From: Leishmania donovani
Lineage: Eukaryota > Euglenozoa > Kinetoplastea > Trypanosomatida > Trypanosomatidae
Direction of reading: 5' to 3'
DNA length: 64,000 nucleotides
NCBI RefSeq assembly: GCF_000227135.1
Contig: NC_018261.1
Span: 617,263 to 681,262, forward strand
Shown here: in pieces, positions 10,821 to 21,100 of the stretch
Numbering within the stretch: position 1 is the stretch's first letter
How the letters are laid out: the number at the start of each line of letters is the position of its first letter
Made by a program: the position numbers and the translations under genes
Notes under the pieces: generated by a model
What the model was told of the DNA's origin: nothing
Databases searched by the model: none
What the model saw: the letters and a program-made list of their open reading frames with translations, nothing else

Positions 10821-10905
10821 TGAGCAACACCCACATTCGCGTACGAATGACATGCCGCCACCGGCGTGGGGTCCGCCTTCCTTCTGTCTGCCACACCTTC
10901 AGGCC

Positions 10906-13900
10906 TCAGTCGACAGTGTGCAGAGATGTTATGCACACTCGAATGCAATGATTGGCTTCGGAAAGGGAAGCTTGCAGGCGGCGAAGCGCCCGCGTCGACG
11001 GCGCAGACATCTTTGCCGGCGAGGCGCAGTACGCCTGGTGCGACTCCGTGACATCTACGTCAGACTGCAGGAGTGCACAGAGGCTTTGCACTGTCGCCAC
11101 CAACCGCGTTGCGACATCGCGAGCCAATGCCGCTGCAGCGCGCGTGCGATCCTCTTCGCTGCCCTCCGTGTTCGCGTCCGCCGCCGTCGCTGCAGGGAAG
11201 CCTTCGCGGCGGTGCATAGCGTCACTGTCAGGCCTCGGGCGGGCGAGCAGCACCGCGAGTGACGCGACGGTCGGACAGTTCCACTGGAGGGGAGTATCAT
11301 CTGCCTGCAGATCCGGCGATGAGCGCGAAAAAGGGCCGTGTTGCGGTTGATTCGTGTGCGTACGCATGCCACTCATGGCAGCGCTCTTGCTGAGCGCCCA
11401 CTGTCTCGACTGGGTTGGCGCCTGTGCGGCACTCGCAGTATCGGGGAAGAGCGACACAAACGTGCGGATGTGCTTGGAGTGAACAGTGCACTCTGTATGA
11501 TGCGCGCTCAGCTGCGCCTCCACATCCTCCAGCGACTTGCGCTGCAGCTGCACGTACGTGGCAAGCTGTGCCCCCGATACGGGCGTGTCCTTGCCAAGCG
11601 TCCGCTGCACCGAGGAGACCAAGCTGAGAACAAAGATGCGGCGCAGAATGTGCTGCAGGATGTTGACGCGTTGCGCCTTGCCGCTTTCCTCCATAGCCGA
11701 TAGCCTACACTCAACCTTCTCGAGTTCCACTTCCACTTCCTTCGCCTTTACCTCGTGGAGCGACAACGCAGTCCGCACCGCCACGGCTGGCGCCGCCGGC
11801 GAGTCCATGAGCTGCTTCTCGACGTAATCGTAGATGCGCCTGCTATCGCGCACGTGCAAGTTGCACGACATGGCGTCGCCCAGCAGGTTGTACCACCACC
11901 GCCAGCCCTCACTCTCGCCAAAGACGCTGAAGACCTCTGCAATGCGCTCGAAGGACGGGAGCTCCCCGCACAGACCTTCGCGAACGGCCGCCCCGTCGGC
12001 ATCGTCGAGCTTGGAGTCGGTGGGGGTTGCATGACGGTGCTGCAGGGTGATGGCGGGCTGCTGCGCGGTCCACTGAAGCACCTGCCCTTCCACCCACGCC
12101 GACACAACCGTCTCCAGAGCGGTGGACGCAGTGGCAGGTGCGTCTGCGTCGGTGGTGGTGCAGCAGCCCTGCTGTTCTGTAGCGACGTCACCGACACTGC
12201 TGTCGTCCCTGCTCAGAGCGACGTAGAGCACGCGTAGACAGAGGTAGCGCAGAACCTGGCGGTTGTATGACGACCTGAATTGCGGCCAGTTGATGTTTAG
12301 CTCTTCCTGCAGGATTTTATTGTCCATCAGCTCCTCGATGCGCTCTGGCGTCAGCGGCGTCACGGCCGGGGCCGCCGGGCCATAAGGACCCCGACCGCCG
12401 CACTGCTTTGACGGCGCGCACATTCCATTCAACATCCTTGTTGTAGCGGTGGTTGCGCCGCTCTGCGCCCTGGCAGTCACGTAGGGCCTTTCCAAAAATT
12501 GCAGAAGCGACACGATAGCACCCCGTGCGAGCATGGTCGTCAGCAGCACCGGCTCCAGGTTCGCTTGCTCCCGCTTTACGGCATCAATGGTCGCGTGCAG
12601 CGGCTCATTACACGACGCGGCGGCTGCGGCAATGTCTACTTGCAGTCGCGTGTACGCGGCCGCCTGATCCGCCGCGCCCTCCGGCACCTCCATTACTGCA
12701 AGGGCGACGCTGTGCTCCAGCTCCGTAGTTAGTAGCAGCAGCATACTCAGTGTGTTTCTGATCCAACGACGCACCATCTGCTCGTACACAGAGAGTTGAT
12801 TGCCTACGTTTTCGATGTCGCTCTGAAGCAGGCGGAGCATCTCTAGCAAGTCGCGCAGTGCGTGCGCTGTGCTAAGCGCCGTCGTCGGCGTGAGATTCGA
12901 GGAGTGCCACGCCGACATGATCGCCGGCGAGGCCTGCCACACCCCGACAGCGGGGATGAGGCTCAGGGTGGAGGTGCTCTGCTCTGAGGGGCTGTTGCGA
13001 GTGGCGCTGTCGCGCATGGTGCCAAACACGTGCACGCCTTGATCAACGGGCGACGGCGTGAAGAGATGGAGATCGTAAATGGCACGGCCCGCTGTTGCAA
13101 CAGCCGAAGCGCTTGCAGGGGACGTCGGTCCAATACTTGGGCGGAGGGGCAGGTTCACAAGTGGCGTGGCGATCTCGCACGCTCTGCCCCGGGACAGCGC
13201 CGTGACCGAAGCGGCCGCAGCCATCGTGCCAGAACCGTCACTGCAAGCGAGTGCAGACGCTGGCAATGAGAAGCCACCTTCCTTGCCCTTTGCCCCGTCA
13301 GGGTGCGCGGTGTGTTCGAGCGGCGCCGGCAAGCTTGCCTCCCCAAAGGTCTGCGAAGCCGCCTGTCCCAGGTCCGCAGCGGTGGCAACGGCGACCGCAG
13401 CTTGCGTGCCCCGCCCCGTGGAAGCCAGTGCCTCGGGTGTTCTGTTGAAACTCTGCCGGGCCTTCTCTGTGCCATCCTCTCCCTCGTCACCGAAATCGAT
13501 ACCGTCGCTCTCATTATCGAGAGTGTTTGCGTGGCTGCCAAGCGATCCCGTTCGCTGGATGCCTGACCGTGCGGTCACCTGATCCACCAAAGACGAGTTC
13601 CCCGGCGAAGGCCGCTCGAGACGCCGCCAGTCCACGTTTCCCATGCCGACCAGGATCTCTGTGTTGCTGACAGAGACATCTTCGCTCGAGGCCGAAACAG
13701 CGAAGCTGCACAGATGCGCGTCAGATGGCCCGCCAGCGGCCGCCACATCCCCGAACGAGGAGGTGATACCGCTGCCTCTGAGTGGGTTCGTGTCGTGCCC
13801 GTAAGAAGCACCGCTGCCCACAGCGGCGAGCGGGTTGTCCACCTCGCTCTTGTGGTGCGCCAGCTCCATCATTGCATCAAGGTAGATGGAGCGACCGCGC

Positions 13901-14814
13901 GAGGTCGACGTCGGCAACGTGTGGGTGAAGGGGGCTGACTGCATAATGGAGTTGCCGAAGCTGAAGAGCGGCCGGTCTCCGCGGTACGGCGGCGGCATGA
14001 GCGAAACTTGTAGCGGTGCGTCGAGGATGGTGGAATGCACGACTCCAAGACTCGAAGGGGAAGCGAAGGACGAGGATGCCGCAAGGAAGCTGTTATCGTG
14101 ACCCAAGTTCGAAAAGCTCAGCTGCGCCGGCGAGGCGCCGTCATTGCCATGCTGCTGGTGTGGCGGCACTAACCGAAGAGACTGTATAGAGGGTGAAATG
14201 ATACGGCAGCCGCTGTTGTAGGCCGTCGGCGATCCCGATGGGTAGGGCATCGGGCTCGAGTTGGCGTTCCAGTATGAGGCTAGCGGTACTGCGGCCGAAG
14301 CCCCTCCCGCGCGTGTGGGTGATGGTGCGTGTACTGCTGGCCACCCGTATCCTGGCCATGGGGATGCGAGGAGCTGCGAGTCGAGGTGGAGCGGGGTGTA
14401 GATGCAGTTGACTGTCTTCACCGTAGACGTTGGCGGGGGTGGGGTCAGTGGCGTGGAGCCTTGCATGCGCTGCTGCGGAGCCTTAGGGTTGGCGTGGTTA
14501 AAGCTGCCTTTCACGGTATGTTCGGCGCGACCCTGCGGTTGCTGAAACGCCGCTGTGTGTCCCTTTGAGACGCCAAAGTCGGCCTGCCCTGGTCCGTATG
14601 TTGAAGCGGATGCGTTGGCCGATGAGGGCAACGAGCTCAAAACGCCGCGGCTCTGATCCTCTGCCCGCAGGCTGTGATAGTATGAGTCGTTGTTAGACGA
14701 GGGGCTCACCAGCTCCTGCCGAGGGTCGATGGGGTCGCGGATGGTATGCGCCTGTGGTGGCGTCTCTGACCCAGCTGCCGCGGCTGCGGAGGCTTCACAC
14801 TTTTCGGGCTCCAT
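10906..14814 (-). CDS. Large protein of unknown function, disordered N-half and helical C-half (1302 aa)
   Basis: The chosen start (MEPEKCEASA) is at 14814. The frame is open a further 123 codons upstream to 15183, but that extension is S/F/L/C-rich translation of pyrimidine-rich leader and lies above the likely splice acceptor at 14919. Residues 1 to ~640 are Ser/Ala/Pro/Gly-rich and look disordered, with many SP/TP pairs. From about 650 the protein is helical: a segment with VRRWIRNTLSMLLLLTTELE (near 675-700), another with ELMDNKILQEELNINW (about 825-842), a Trp-rich patch (WRWWYNLLGDA, near 970), and a charged coiled coil at about 1015-1110. I see no enzyme motif and do not recognise the family. 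The architecture suggests a scaffold or regulatory protein with many phosphorylation sites. It lies directly downstream of VPS13 in the unit. Confidence 0.82.
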   Translation of the reverse strand: MEPEKCEASAAAAAGSETPPQAHTIRDPIDPRQELVSPSSNNDSYYHSLRAEDQSRGVLSSLPSSANASASTYGPGQADFGVSKGHTAAFQQPQGRAEHTVKGSFNHANPKAPQQRMQGSTPLTPPPPTSTVKTVNCIYTPLHLDSQLLASPWPGYGWPAVHAPSPTRAGGASAAVPLASYWNANSSPMPYPSGSPTAYNSGCRIISPSIQSLRLVPPHQQHGNDGASPAQLSFSNLGHDNSFLAASSSFASPSSLGVVHSTILDAPLQVSLMPPPYRGDRPLFSFGNSIMQSAPFTHTLPTSTSRGRSIYLDAMMELAHHKSEVDNPLAAVGSGASYGHDTNPLRGSGITSSFGDVAAAGGPSDAHLCSFAVSASSEDVSVSNTEILVGMGNVDWRRLERPSPGNSSLVDQVTARSGIQRTGSLGSHANTLDNESDGIDFGDEGEDGTEKARQSFNRTPEALASTGRGTQAAVAVATAADLGQAASQTFGEASLPAPLEHTAHPDGAKGKEGGFSLPASALACSDGSGTMAAAASVTALSRGRACEIATPLVNLPLRPSIGPTSPASASAVATAGRAIYDLHLFTPSPVDQGVHVFGTMRDSATRNSPSEQSTSTLSLIPAVGVWQASPAIMSAWHSSNLTPTTALSTAHALRDLLEMLRLLQSDIENVGNQLSVYEQMVRRWIRNTLSMLLLLTTELEHSVALAVMEVPEGAADQAAAYTRLQVDIAAAAASCNEPLHATIDAVKREQANLEPVLLTTMLARGAIVSLLQFLERPYVTARAQSGATTATTRMLNGMCAPSKQCGGRGPYGPAAPAVTPLTPERIEELMDNKILQEELNINWPQFRSSYNRQVLRYLCLRVLYVALSRDDSSVGDVATEQQGCCTTTDADAPATASTALETVVSAWVEGQVLQWTAQQPAITLQHRHATPTDSKLDDADGAAVREGLCGELPSFERIAEVFSVFGESEGWRWWYNLLGDAMSCNLHVRDSRRIYDYVEKQLMDSPAAPAVAVRTALSLHEVKAKEVEVELEKVECRLSAMEESGKAQRVNILQHILRRIFVLSLVSSVQRTLGKDTPVSGAQLATYVQLQRKSLEDVEAQLSAHHTECTVHSKHIRTFVSLFPDTASAAQAPTQSRQWALSKSAAMSGMRTHTNQPQHGPFSRSSPDLQADDTPLQWNCPTVASLAVLLARPRPDSDAMHRREGFPAATAADANTEGSEEDRTRAAAALARDVATRLVATVQSLCALLQSDVDVTESHQAYCASPAKMSAPSTRALRRLQASLSEANHCIRVCITSLHTVD

Positions 14815-14918
14815 TGAGGGCCGAGGGAAGAGGCGACAAGGCAAAGGACTTCGTCGACGAAGGTGCTGCGCACAATAGGAAAAAGAATGCCTGAAAAGCG
14901 CCGCAAAACAGATTGTGC

Positions 14919-15050
14919 TAATAGGGGTACACGCGTGACCGCACAAGGACACAACAAGAAAACAAGATGACGAGCGTGTGAAGGTAGACAAGGGCGAAAA
15001 GAGATAATAATCAGAACAACAGCAAGACGAAGAAACAGATAGCGGAAAAT
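14919..15050 (-). promoter_or_regulatory. Putative trans-splice acceptor for the 1302-aa gene
   Basis: The plus strand is purine-rich from about 14955 to 15050, and the first downstream minus-strand AG is at 14919-14920 (CT on plus). Use of this site gives a leader of about 105 nt and removes the upstream in-frame ATG at 15183 from the mRNA, supporting translation from 14814. Confidence 0.35.
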
Positions 15051-17977
15051 GTAACGTCTTGAGTTGCCCTCTCAATTCTCTTGACGTTGTGTCTTCGGAT
15101 AGAAAGCCGCGCGCACACCCACAAGCACCCACAAGCAGAAGCACCCACAGCGACAATGAAGCACACAAGCAAGCAAACGGCAAGATAAACCTTGCTATCG
15201 ATCAGTGCTGATCATCAGCACAGTTTACAAGAGAGAGAGAACAACCGCAGGAAGAGCACGAGTGAATCAAAACCACAAAATAAAAAGGGAAAGAGAAAGG
15301 GGGACGGTGTGTGTGAGACAGAAAAGGAAGGTAAGAAACAAAAGAAAAACGTGGGCGAACCCGCAGCTTTTGCCCACCGCACGCAAAAGTGTAATAGAGA
15401 ATGGGAAAAAACACACACACACGTACCTGCACCGAGCAACAACCACAAAGAGGAGAGGGGGATATCAGGAACACGCGAGAAAATAAGGAAAAGAGAAGTT
15501 GAGATGGTGCGTGTGTGTGTGTGCGTGTGTGCGGAGAGTGAAGTCAAACGGCACTCGACAGTCGAATACGAGAGAAATGAATCGGACTTACCGGCACCGC
15601 CACAGAAACAATGGAGAACGAAGAAGAAATAGCGGAGAGGCACACACACGCGCACAGATACACATACCTGCACACACACACACACAATCTCAAAAGCGAA
15701 AACAACAAAGAATAGGACACCGCGGGACAGAGGCTGGACGAAACGAAAAAAAAAACAGAAAGCAGATTGGTCAAGAAAGGGATCTGGTCGCTCTCGTGAG
15801 TGCTAGTGAGGTTTGGGGAGGGGGTTGGTGGGAGAGGTGAGTGAAACAAACAAACAAACACACGCCAGACGAAAGTTTCAACAAAAGCGGCTGTGCTGCA
15901 CGGTCGACGAGGCCACCGGTGACGAGAACGTTGATAAGCAATGAAGATGAGGAGGAAGGGCGGGAAAGATGGATGACAGCACACGAGCACTAAAGCGCAC
16001 GCACCCAGTCCACCAGAGTCACAAAAAACGCTAGGTCAAGGGGAAACTCAGGAGCAGCTGTGCGGTAAAGACGAGGCTAAACAGAAAGGAGGGAAGTTGG
16101 CACCCGCCCACCCAACACACACCCCTAAAAAAGAGTGCAAGGAACCAAAAACGAATGGGAAAAACAAGGAGAGAGTCAGGGGTGGTGAAGGTTGAGGGAG
16201 GAAGGTCGTCGAAAAAGATGCAGAAAATCAAAAAAGAGAAAGGGATGGGTGGGTGGGAGCAGCAACAAGCACGTCGGCTTCACTGGAGTGGCGTGCTCGG
16301 CCTACCGTCCCGCGAGAAGAGATCAGAGACCGCACCAACGGCAAGAAGAAATGAAGACGAAGGACAAGGGGTGTACACGCACCAAACAAGAGGAGCACAG
16401 ACGCAAGGAGAAGAGCGCCAACAAATAGGGGGCCCGCGTACACACATAAACATATATATTTCTTCTACACGTAAATAGCTACTCTTGTGGATCTCGTTTG
16501 GCTTCGTTTCCGTATCGGTTTTGTTTCATGTGAGCGTAGTCGAGTGTCCACTGCACCGAATGCCTCTGTGTCGACAAATATACGCGTGCGTCTCTGCGTC
16601 GTCGCTCAGGAGGGTGCGCGTCAATCCTGTTGGCTTTCTGGTTTCCTTTTTTTTTGTTGTTGTTGCCTCCGCTTCCCCCTTTTGTGGTCTGTATGCGGGT
16701 CCAGAGAACGAGGCGGGCCAGAGTGAAAGAGGGGAGAAGAGGGAAGAAGGGACCAAGATTGAGCCTCCACCTCGGAGAAAAAAAAGAAGAAAAGGTGCGC
16801 GTGCCGTGTTTGATGAGGGTGGCTGGGGGACAGACTCCGATCACTTCCAGAAGCGAGACAAACGCCCCAAACAAAAGAAGAAAAGCAATGAGGTAGTGAC
16901 CCACACACCAAACAGGCACACCCAGACAAGACTCGCACACGACAAAGACGTTCCTTGCGAAATCAGCGCCTGCTTGAATCGAGGGGACAGACAGTTACAG
17001 ACAGAGAGGGAGGGAGCACCCTGTGGGGAAGACAGAAGAGGAGCGGAACAGAAAAGAAGGGGACTCTGCTGCCACGCACGCGCGGATGGAAGGAGAGAAA
17101 GCGCGAGCAAGTGCGAGAACGAATACGGCGGCGCCTTCAACGACGATCGGCGCGCATGCGGGACGCGCTCGCACTCGAAAATGTGCCTCTACCCGCAAAC
17201 AGACTCGTGTGACTCTCTCTCTATGTTCGGGTTTCTACAATGCAGTTCCTCGTCTCGCCAGTTTGCTGATGGGTGTTGAGAAAACTACCTTTCTTTTTTT
17301 TTGGTGGTGGTGGGGGGTGCACCGACACACAGCACTGGCACTGTCTCGTTCCTTTTTTTCTCGGTTGGAGTAGGAGCGGCAGGGCAGGGGGTGGGAGAAA
17401 ATGGGGTTGGCGGAATGAGCGTGACCCTCTGCGCCCCCCGACCCAAAACACGCGAGCGGAGAGTTGAGGAGAGACCCCCGTAAAGTAAAGCAATAAATGT
17501 AGACGTGTATAATGGGAAGAAGTGGAGAAAAGTGAAATGTATTTTTGGGAATAGAGGGGCGCAGCGAAGAGGGAGAAAGACAGAGAGCCCGCGTGCCACT
17601 GATCCGGCGGTTTGCCGTCACGGAAGCGAGCAGAGACTATGGAAAGGGCGCTCAATCATCGACAGCACATTAGCCGTGACGGTGGCTGTGCTCACTTCCA
17701 GTGTCAATGTTTGGGTGAGTGTGTGCTTAGTCCGTCAGATGCAGCGTTTCGTGCTATCGGGGGCTCGATCGTCGTTTGTTGCCTCTAGTGCGCTTTCCAA
17801 GTGGACATTGTGCCACGGCGGATACGCACTGCACGCCACTTTTCCTTTTTGTATGCGGCATACCAAAGAAAGCGCGTGCAGTGATCTTCACCAAAGGCGA
17901 TATCAAAACACACATCAGCAAGCAGGTGGAGTGAGATAGAGACGAAGGGAGGGAGGCTTCCTATCAGATCTACCATG

Positions 17978-17995
17978 CACACACACACACACACA
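17978..17995. repeat. (CA)n microsatellite
   Basis: CA dinucleotide run in the VPS13 3' region, about 190 bp past the VPS13 stop on the transcribed strand and followed by a degenerate TACACATACA extension. Confidence 0.85.
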
Positions 17996-18184
17996 TACAC
18001 ATACAAGTGCAGTTTCAAAGACCGGATAGGCTGCCTCCCCGCAAGCATCTCCCTCACACGCGCTCCTGAATCAGCAGAGTTGCTGTCCTCGTTGCTGCTG
18101 CATAAAAAGCCTGTGACGCGGTTAGCGCATGCAGGCCCGAGCCTTCCTCCTCGCTCTCTCTCCGTTTTTTTTTTCTTTGTGTGT

Positions 18185-21100
18185 CTAGAGAGCTGTGAGG
18201 ATGCACACGTTGCAGGACGCCTCCGAGGCGCCTTGGCAGACGAGCGGGGCGTATGTGCGCACTTCTTCGTCACTGCACATGTCCACAAACTCGTACCAGT
18301 TGATGTGATGGGCGAACTCCTCCCAGGTAAGAAAGCCGTCGTGGACAGGATGCGGCAGCGGTGTTCGCTCGCGGCTGCGCAATCGCGCCTCCCGAAGCGC
18401 CTCGAGCTCAGCGCAGCGACTGCAGTCGACCTGCGGGAGTGCACAGCCTTCCGCGCCGCGCCGACAAGAATCAAGAGTGGCGCGCACAAAGTCAGATGCA
18501 CTTTGTCGCCGCCCACTTCCCTCCGTTCTCTGAAGACTGTACCGTGGAGTCCACCGCATCTCTGCCAGCGCGTGTGCCAGCGCGCAACCGCCAAACGCCC
18601 TGATCTCTGGCGTCTGTGCAACAGCCATGAAGTCGTGCCACGCGTAGCTTCGAGCAACCTCGGCCACGGTAGCCGTGCGCTGCGAGCTGACCTGCACCAC
18701 ACGCTCAGGGACGCGCAGCAGCCACGATGTCGTCGCAGAGAATGCCTCTTCCATCTCTCGCATATCGTCTGAGACGCGGCCCGCAGAGGCCGAAGCTAAA
18801 CTGGCCCGCCGCAGGGACGTGGCTGCGCCACGAGAGAAAGAGCGAGTTCCGCCGGTGCCATGGTCGAGCAGAAGATTTGCCGCTCGCCGGCACGGCACGC
18901 GCTGCTTTTGCCGCCGCACCGCTCCGCGGCCACCATTGTCGCCTCCACGGCGGTTGGTGTGCTCGTCACCGAAGGGGTGCAGCAGATCGGAGACAAGGCT
19001 GCGCACCGTGTCGAGCCCCATGATATTCACCAGGCTCATGTACTGCCCTTTCATCTGCTTCACGTAGGAGTCACGGTAGAGGAACGCAAGGTGCCAAATG
19101 GTGTCGCACACGTTGCGCCGCTGAACGGCGTCCCACTGCAGCCGTGAGTCCTGTGTCGAGCCGATGAGGAGGCTGGCTGCACCGGCCAACTTCCAAAGCG
19201 GGTCGTCCGCCGCGCCAGGTGAGCGATAAAGCGAGAGGGAGACGAGTAGCGGGTCAACAAGAAGTCGCTGAATTGCAACGACCCGGCTCCAGAGCGGTAC
19301 ACTGGACCTTCGCCGATGCCGCAAAGTCTGACCGCTGTCCTCCTGCGCTTTTGCGAAATGCTGCTTCGCGGCTATTAGCTCCCGCTCGAGGCGGACTTGC
19401 CATGGAAAGAGCAGCGCTTGACACGCTTGAGCAGCGCTAGCAGAGTCTATGCGTTTGCACGACGACGATGGCCGTAGAGCCTCCCAGCTGGACACCACCT
19501 CCTCAACGTAGCCCATCATGGCTGTGATGAAGCCGTCTTCGATGTGCAGCTCCACGGGTGTCAGCCAAGCAGCCACAACAGAGCAGTAGAGAATAGGCGT
19601 GATACGGAGCAGCTTGCGTTCAATCTGAAACCCGCTCTCCCGGTCATCGACGAGCTGCGCGACGACGCGCTGCTTCGCAGACGGCCGCTCATCGTCCACC
19701 TGGAAGCTGCGGAAGCGCAGCTGAATCTGCTGAACATCACCCTCATTCGCGTCCTCATAGGACCCTGTCGCCGACGGTCGACTCGCGCCATTTGAGACAC
19801 GCGCACCCTGTACAAAGGAGAAATCCACTGGTTGGATGGCCAAGAGCAGCATGTCCTGCAGCTGCCCTTCCCGCTTGCCAGTGGTGCGGCACAAGACGTA
19901 CATGCTGGCGAGGTGCAGCGCAAGCGATAGCTGCGGGAAAGGCAGCGTGCGGTAGACATCAACGGTGGGCTCCATCGTGATACTCACTGCGTAGCTGATG
20001 CCGTGCACACCGCGTACACGAACAAAAAGCAGCGATGACGCACCAGTGGCGCTGTCCCCCACATCGAGCTCGCACTGGAACGCGTCGACGGTGCTGGAGC
20101 GGCAACCGATCTGCTGAGGGTCGAAGTTGAGCACGCACGACGCTGCAGCTGCCGGTGTTGCCTCTTGCGCGCTGTTCGCTGTCCCATCGACACCGTCGGT
20201 AAGGACCCAGAGCTCTACCTCAGCCGGCAGACGCCCGGCTGCGGGCGGCGCGTCCCACGTCCACGCCTTGCGGCGCCGAGGGAACACTGTCGAGACGCGA
20301 CGCCCTCCGCGCTGCCGGAAGCACACCGTGAAGGAGGTGCGGTTCTCCAGCACCAGCGGCGGCTGCACGGCTTCTTCCACCTGCACGCACATCATGCATC
20401 CCTTGTGCTCGTATGTCCTGACGTTGAACACCTTCGCCTCCTCCCGTCTGACGAACAGTTCCTCACCCACTTCAAGGATGTCCTCCGGGCGAAGCGGCGG
20501 CAGGCGGTCAACGACACCCTGCGCAGCCCGCTGCCCTGCCCTGGCAGAAGTTTGCGGCCAGTGCTCAGCCAGTGAGCCACGGGTCTGATAAACCAGGTTC
20601 ACGTACTGCTCCTCCACCGTGTGGATTGCAAACGGCGGAGACCAGAGGCACTGCTCGATGTTGTGCACCTTGTCGTCGCACATCGCAAAGGAGAAAAGCG
20701 GTTCCACTCTGCCGTCGGCCATGGCTGGTGCCACGAGGGTGCTGACTACCGTCTTGGTGAAGGGTGCCGCTTGCGCTGTCGGCGCTGGGGGGTGATACCC
20801 ACCGCTGCTGCTGTGCTGGGAAAACCGCAGCGCGTACGGCGACTTGTTCACCAGCACCCAGCGCGGGAAAATGGACACGACACGGGTGTCGCTATAGGCA
20901 CGGACGGAGGCCTGATGGCCCATCTCGACGCGGCACGAAAGAACCCACACAGCCCCGCGCTTTTGGCGGCTGGCGCAGACAATCACCTGCACTTCTGCCG
21001 CCTCGTGGACCAGCAGCGGCTGCGACGACCACTCCGACCACAGCGCCTGAGCAGCACCACCGCTTGTTCCCGCCTCGGTGGGCTCCAGGAGGCGCAAAAA

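Larger units (their letters stand above)
9847..10905. other. Spacer with CA repeats and an 11-bp inverted repeat
   Basis: Non-coding. It carries the 3' region of the 10906-14814 gene and the leader of the coiled-coil gene. It includes (CA)n tracts near 9946-9962 and 10430-10453, a purine-rich stretch from about 10460 to 10590, and a perfect 11-bp inverted repeat of GA/CT units at 10798-10820. The open frames here change composition with the repeats and look spurious. Confidence 0.6.
14815..18184. other. 3.4-kb purine-rich spacer downstream of VPS13
   Basis: Non-coding as far as I can see. It comprises the VPS13 3' region and the leader of the 10906-14814 gene. From about 15225 to 17500 the plus strand is strongly A/G-rich, with runs such as GAGAGAGAGAA and AAAAAGGGAAAGAGAAAGGG, broken by CA/TG repeats. 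The minus strand is therefore a long discontinuous polypyrimidine region. Frames of up to 264 aa on plus and 156 aa on minus are low-complexity and lack family resemblance. Confidence 0.65.

Noticed and set aside
14815..15183. N-terminal extension of the 1302-aa protein resembling a signal peptide (MPFACLCASLSLWVLLLVGA)
   Set aside because: It is translation of pyrimidine-rich leader DNA, S/L/F/C-biased throughout, and lies upstream of the likely splice acceptor at 14919.
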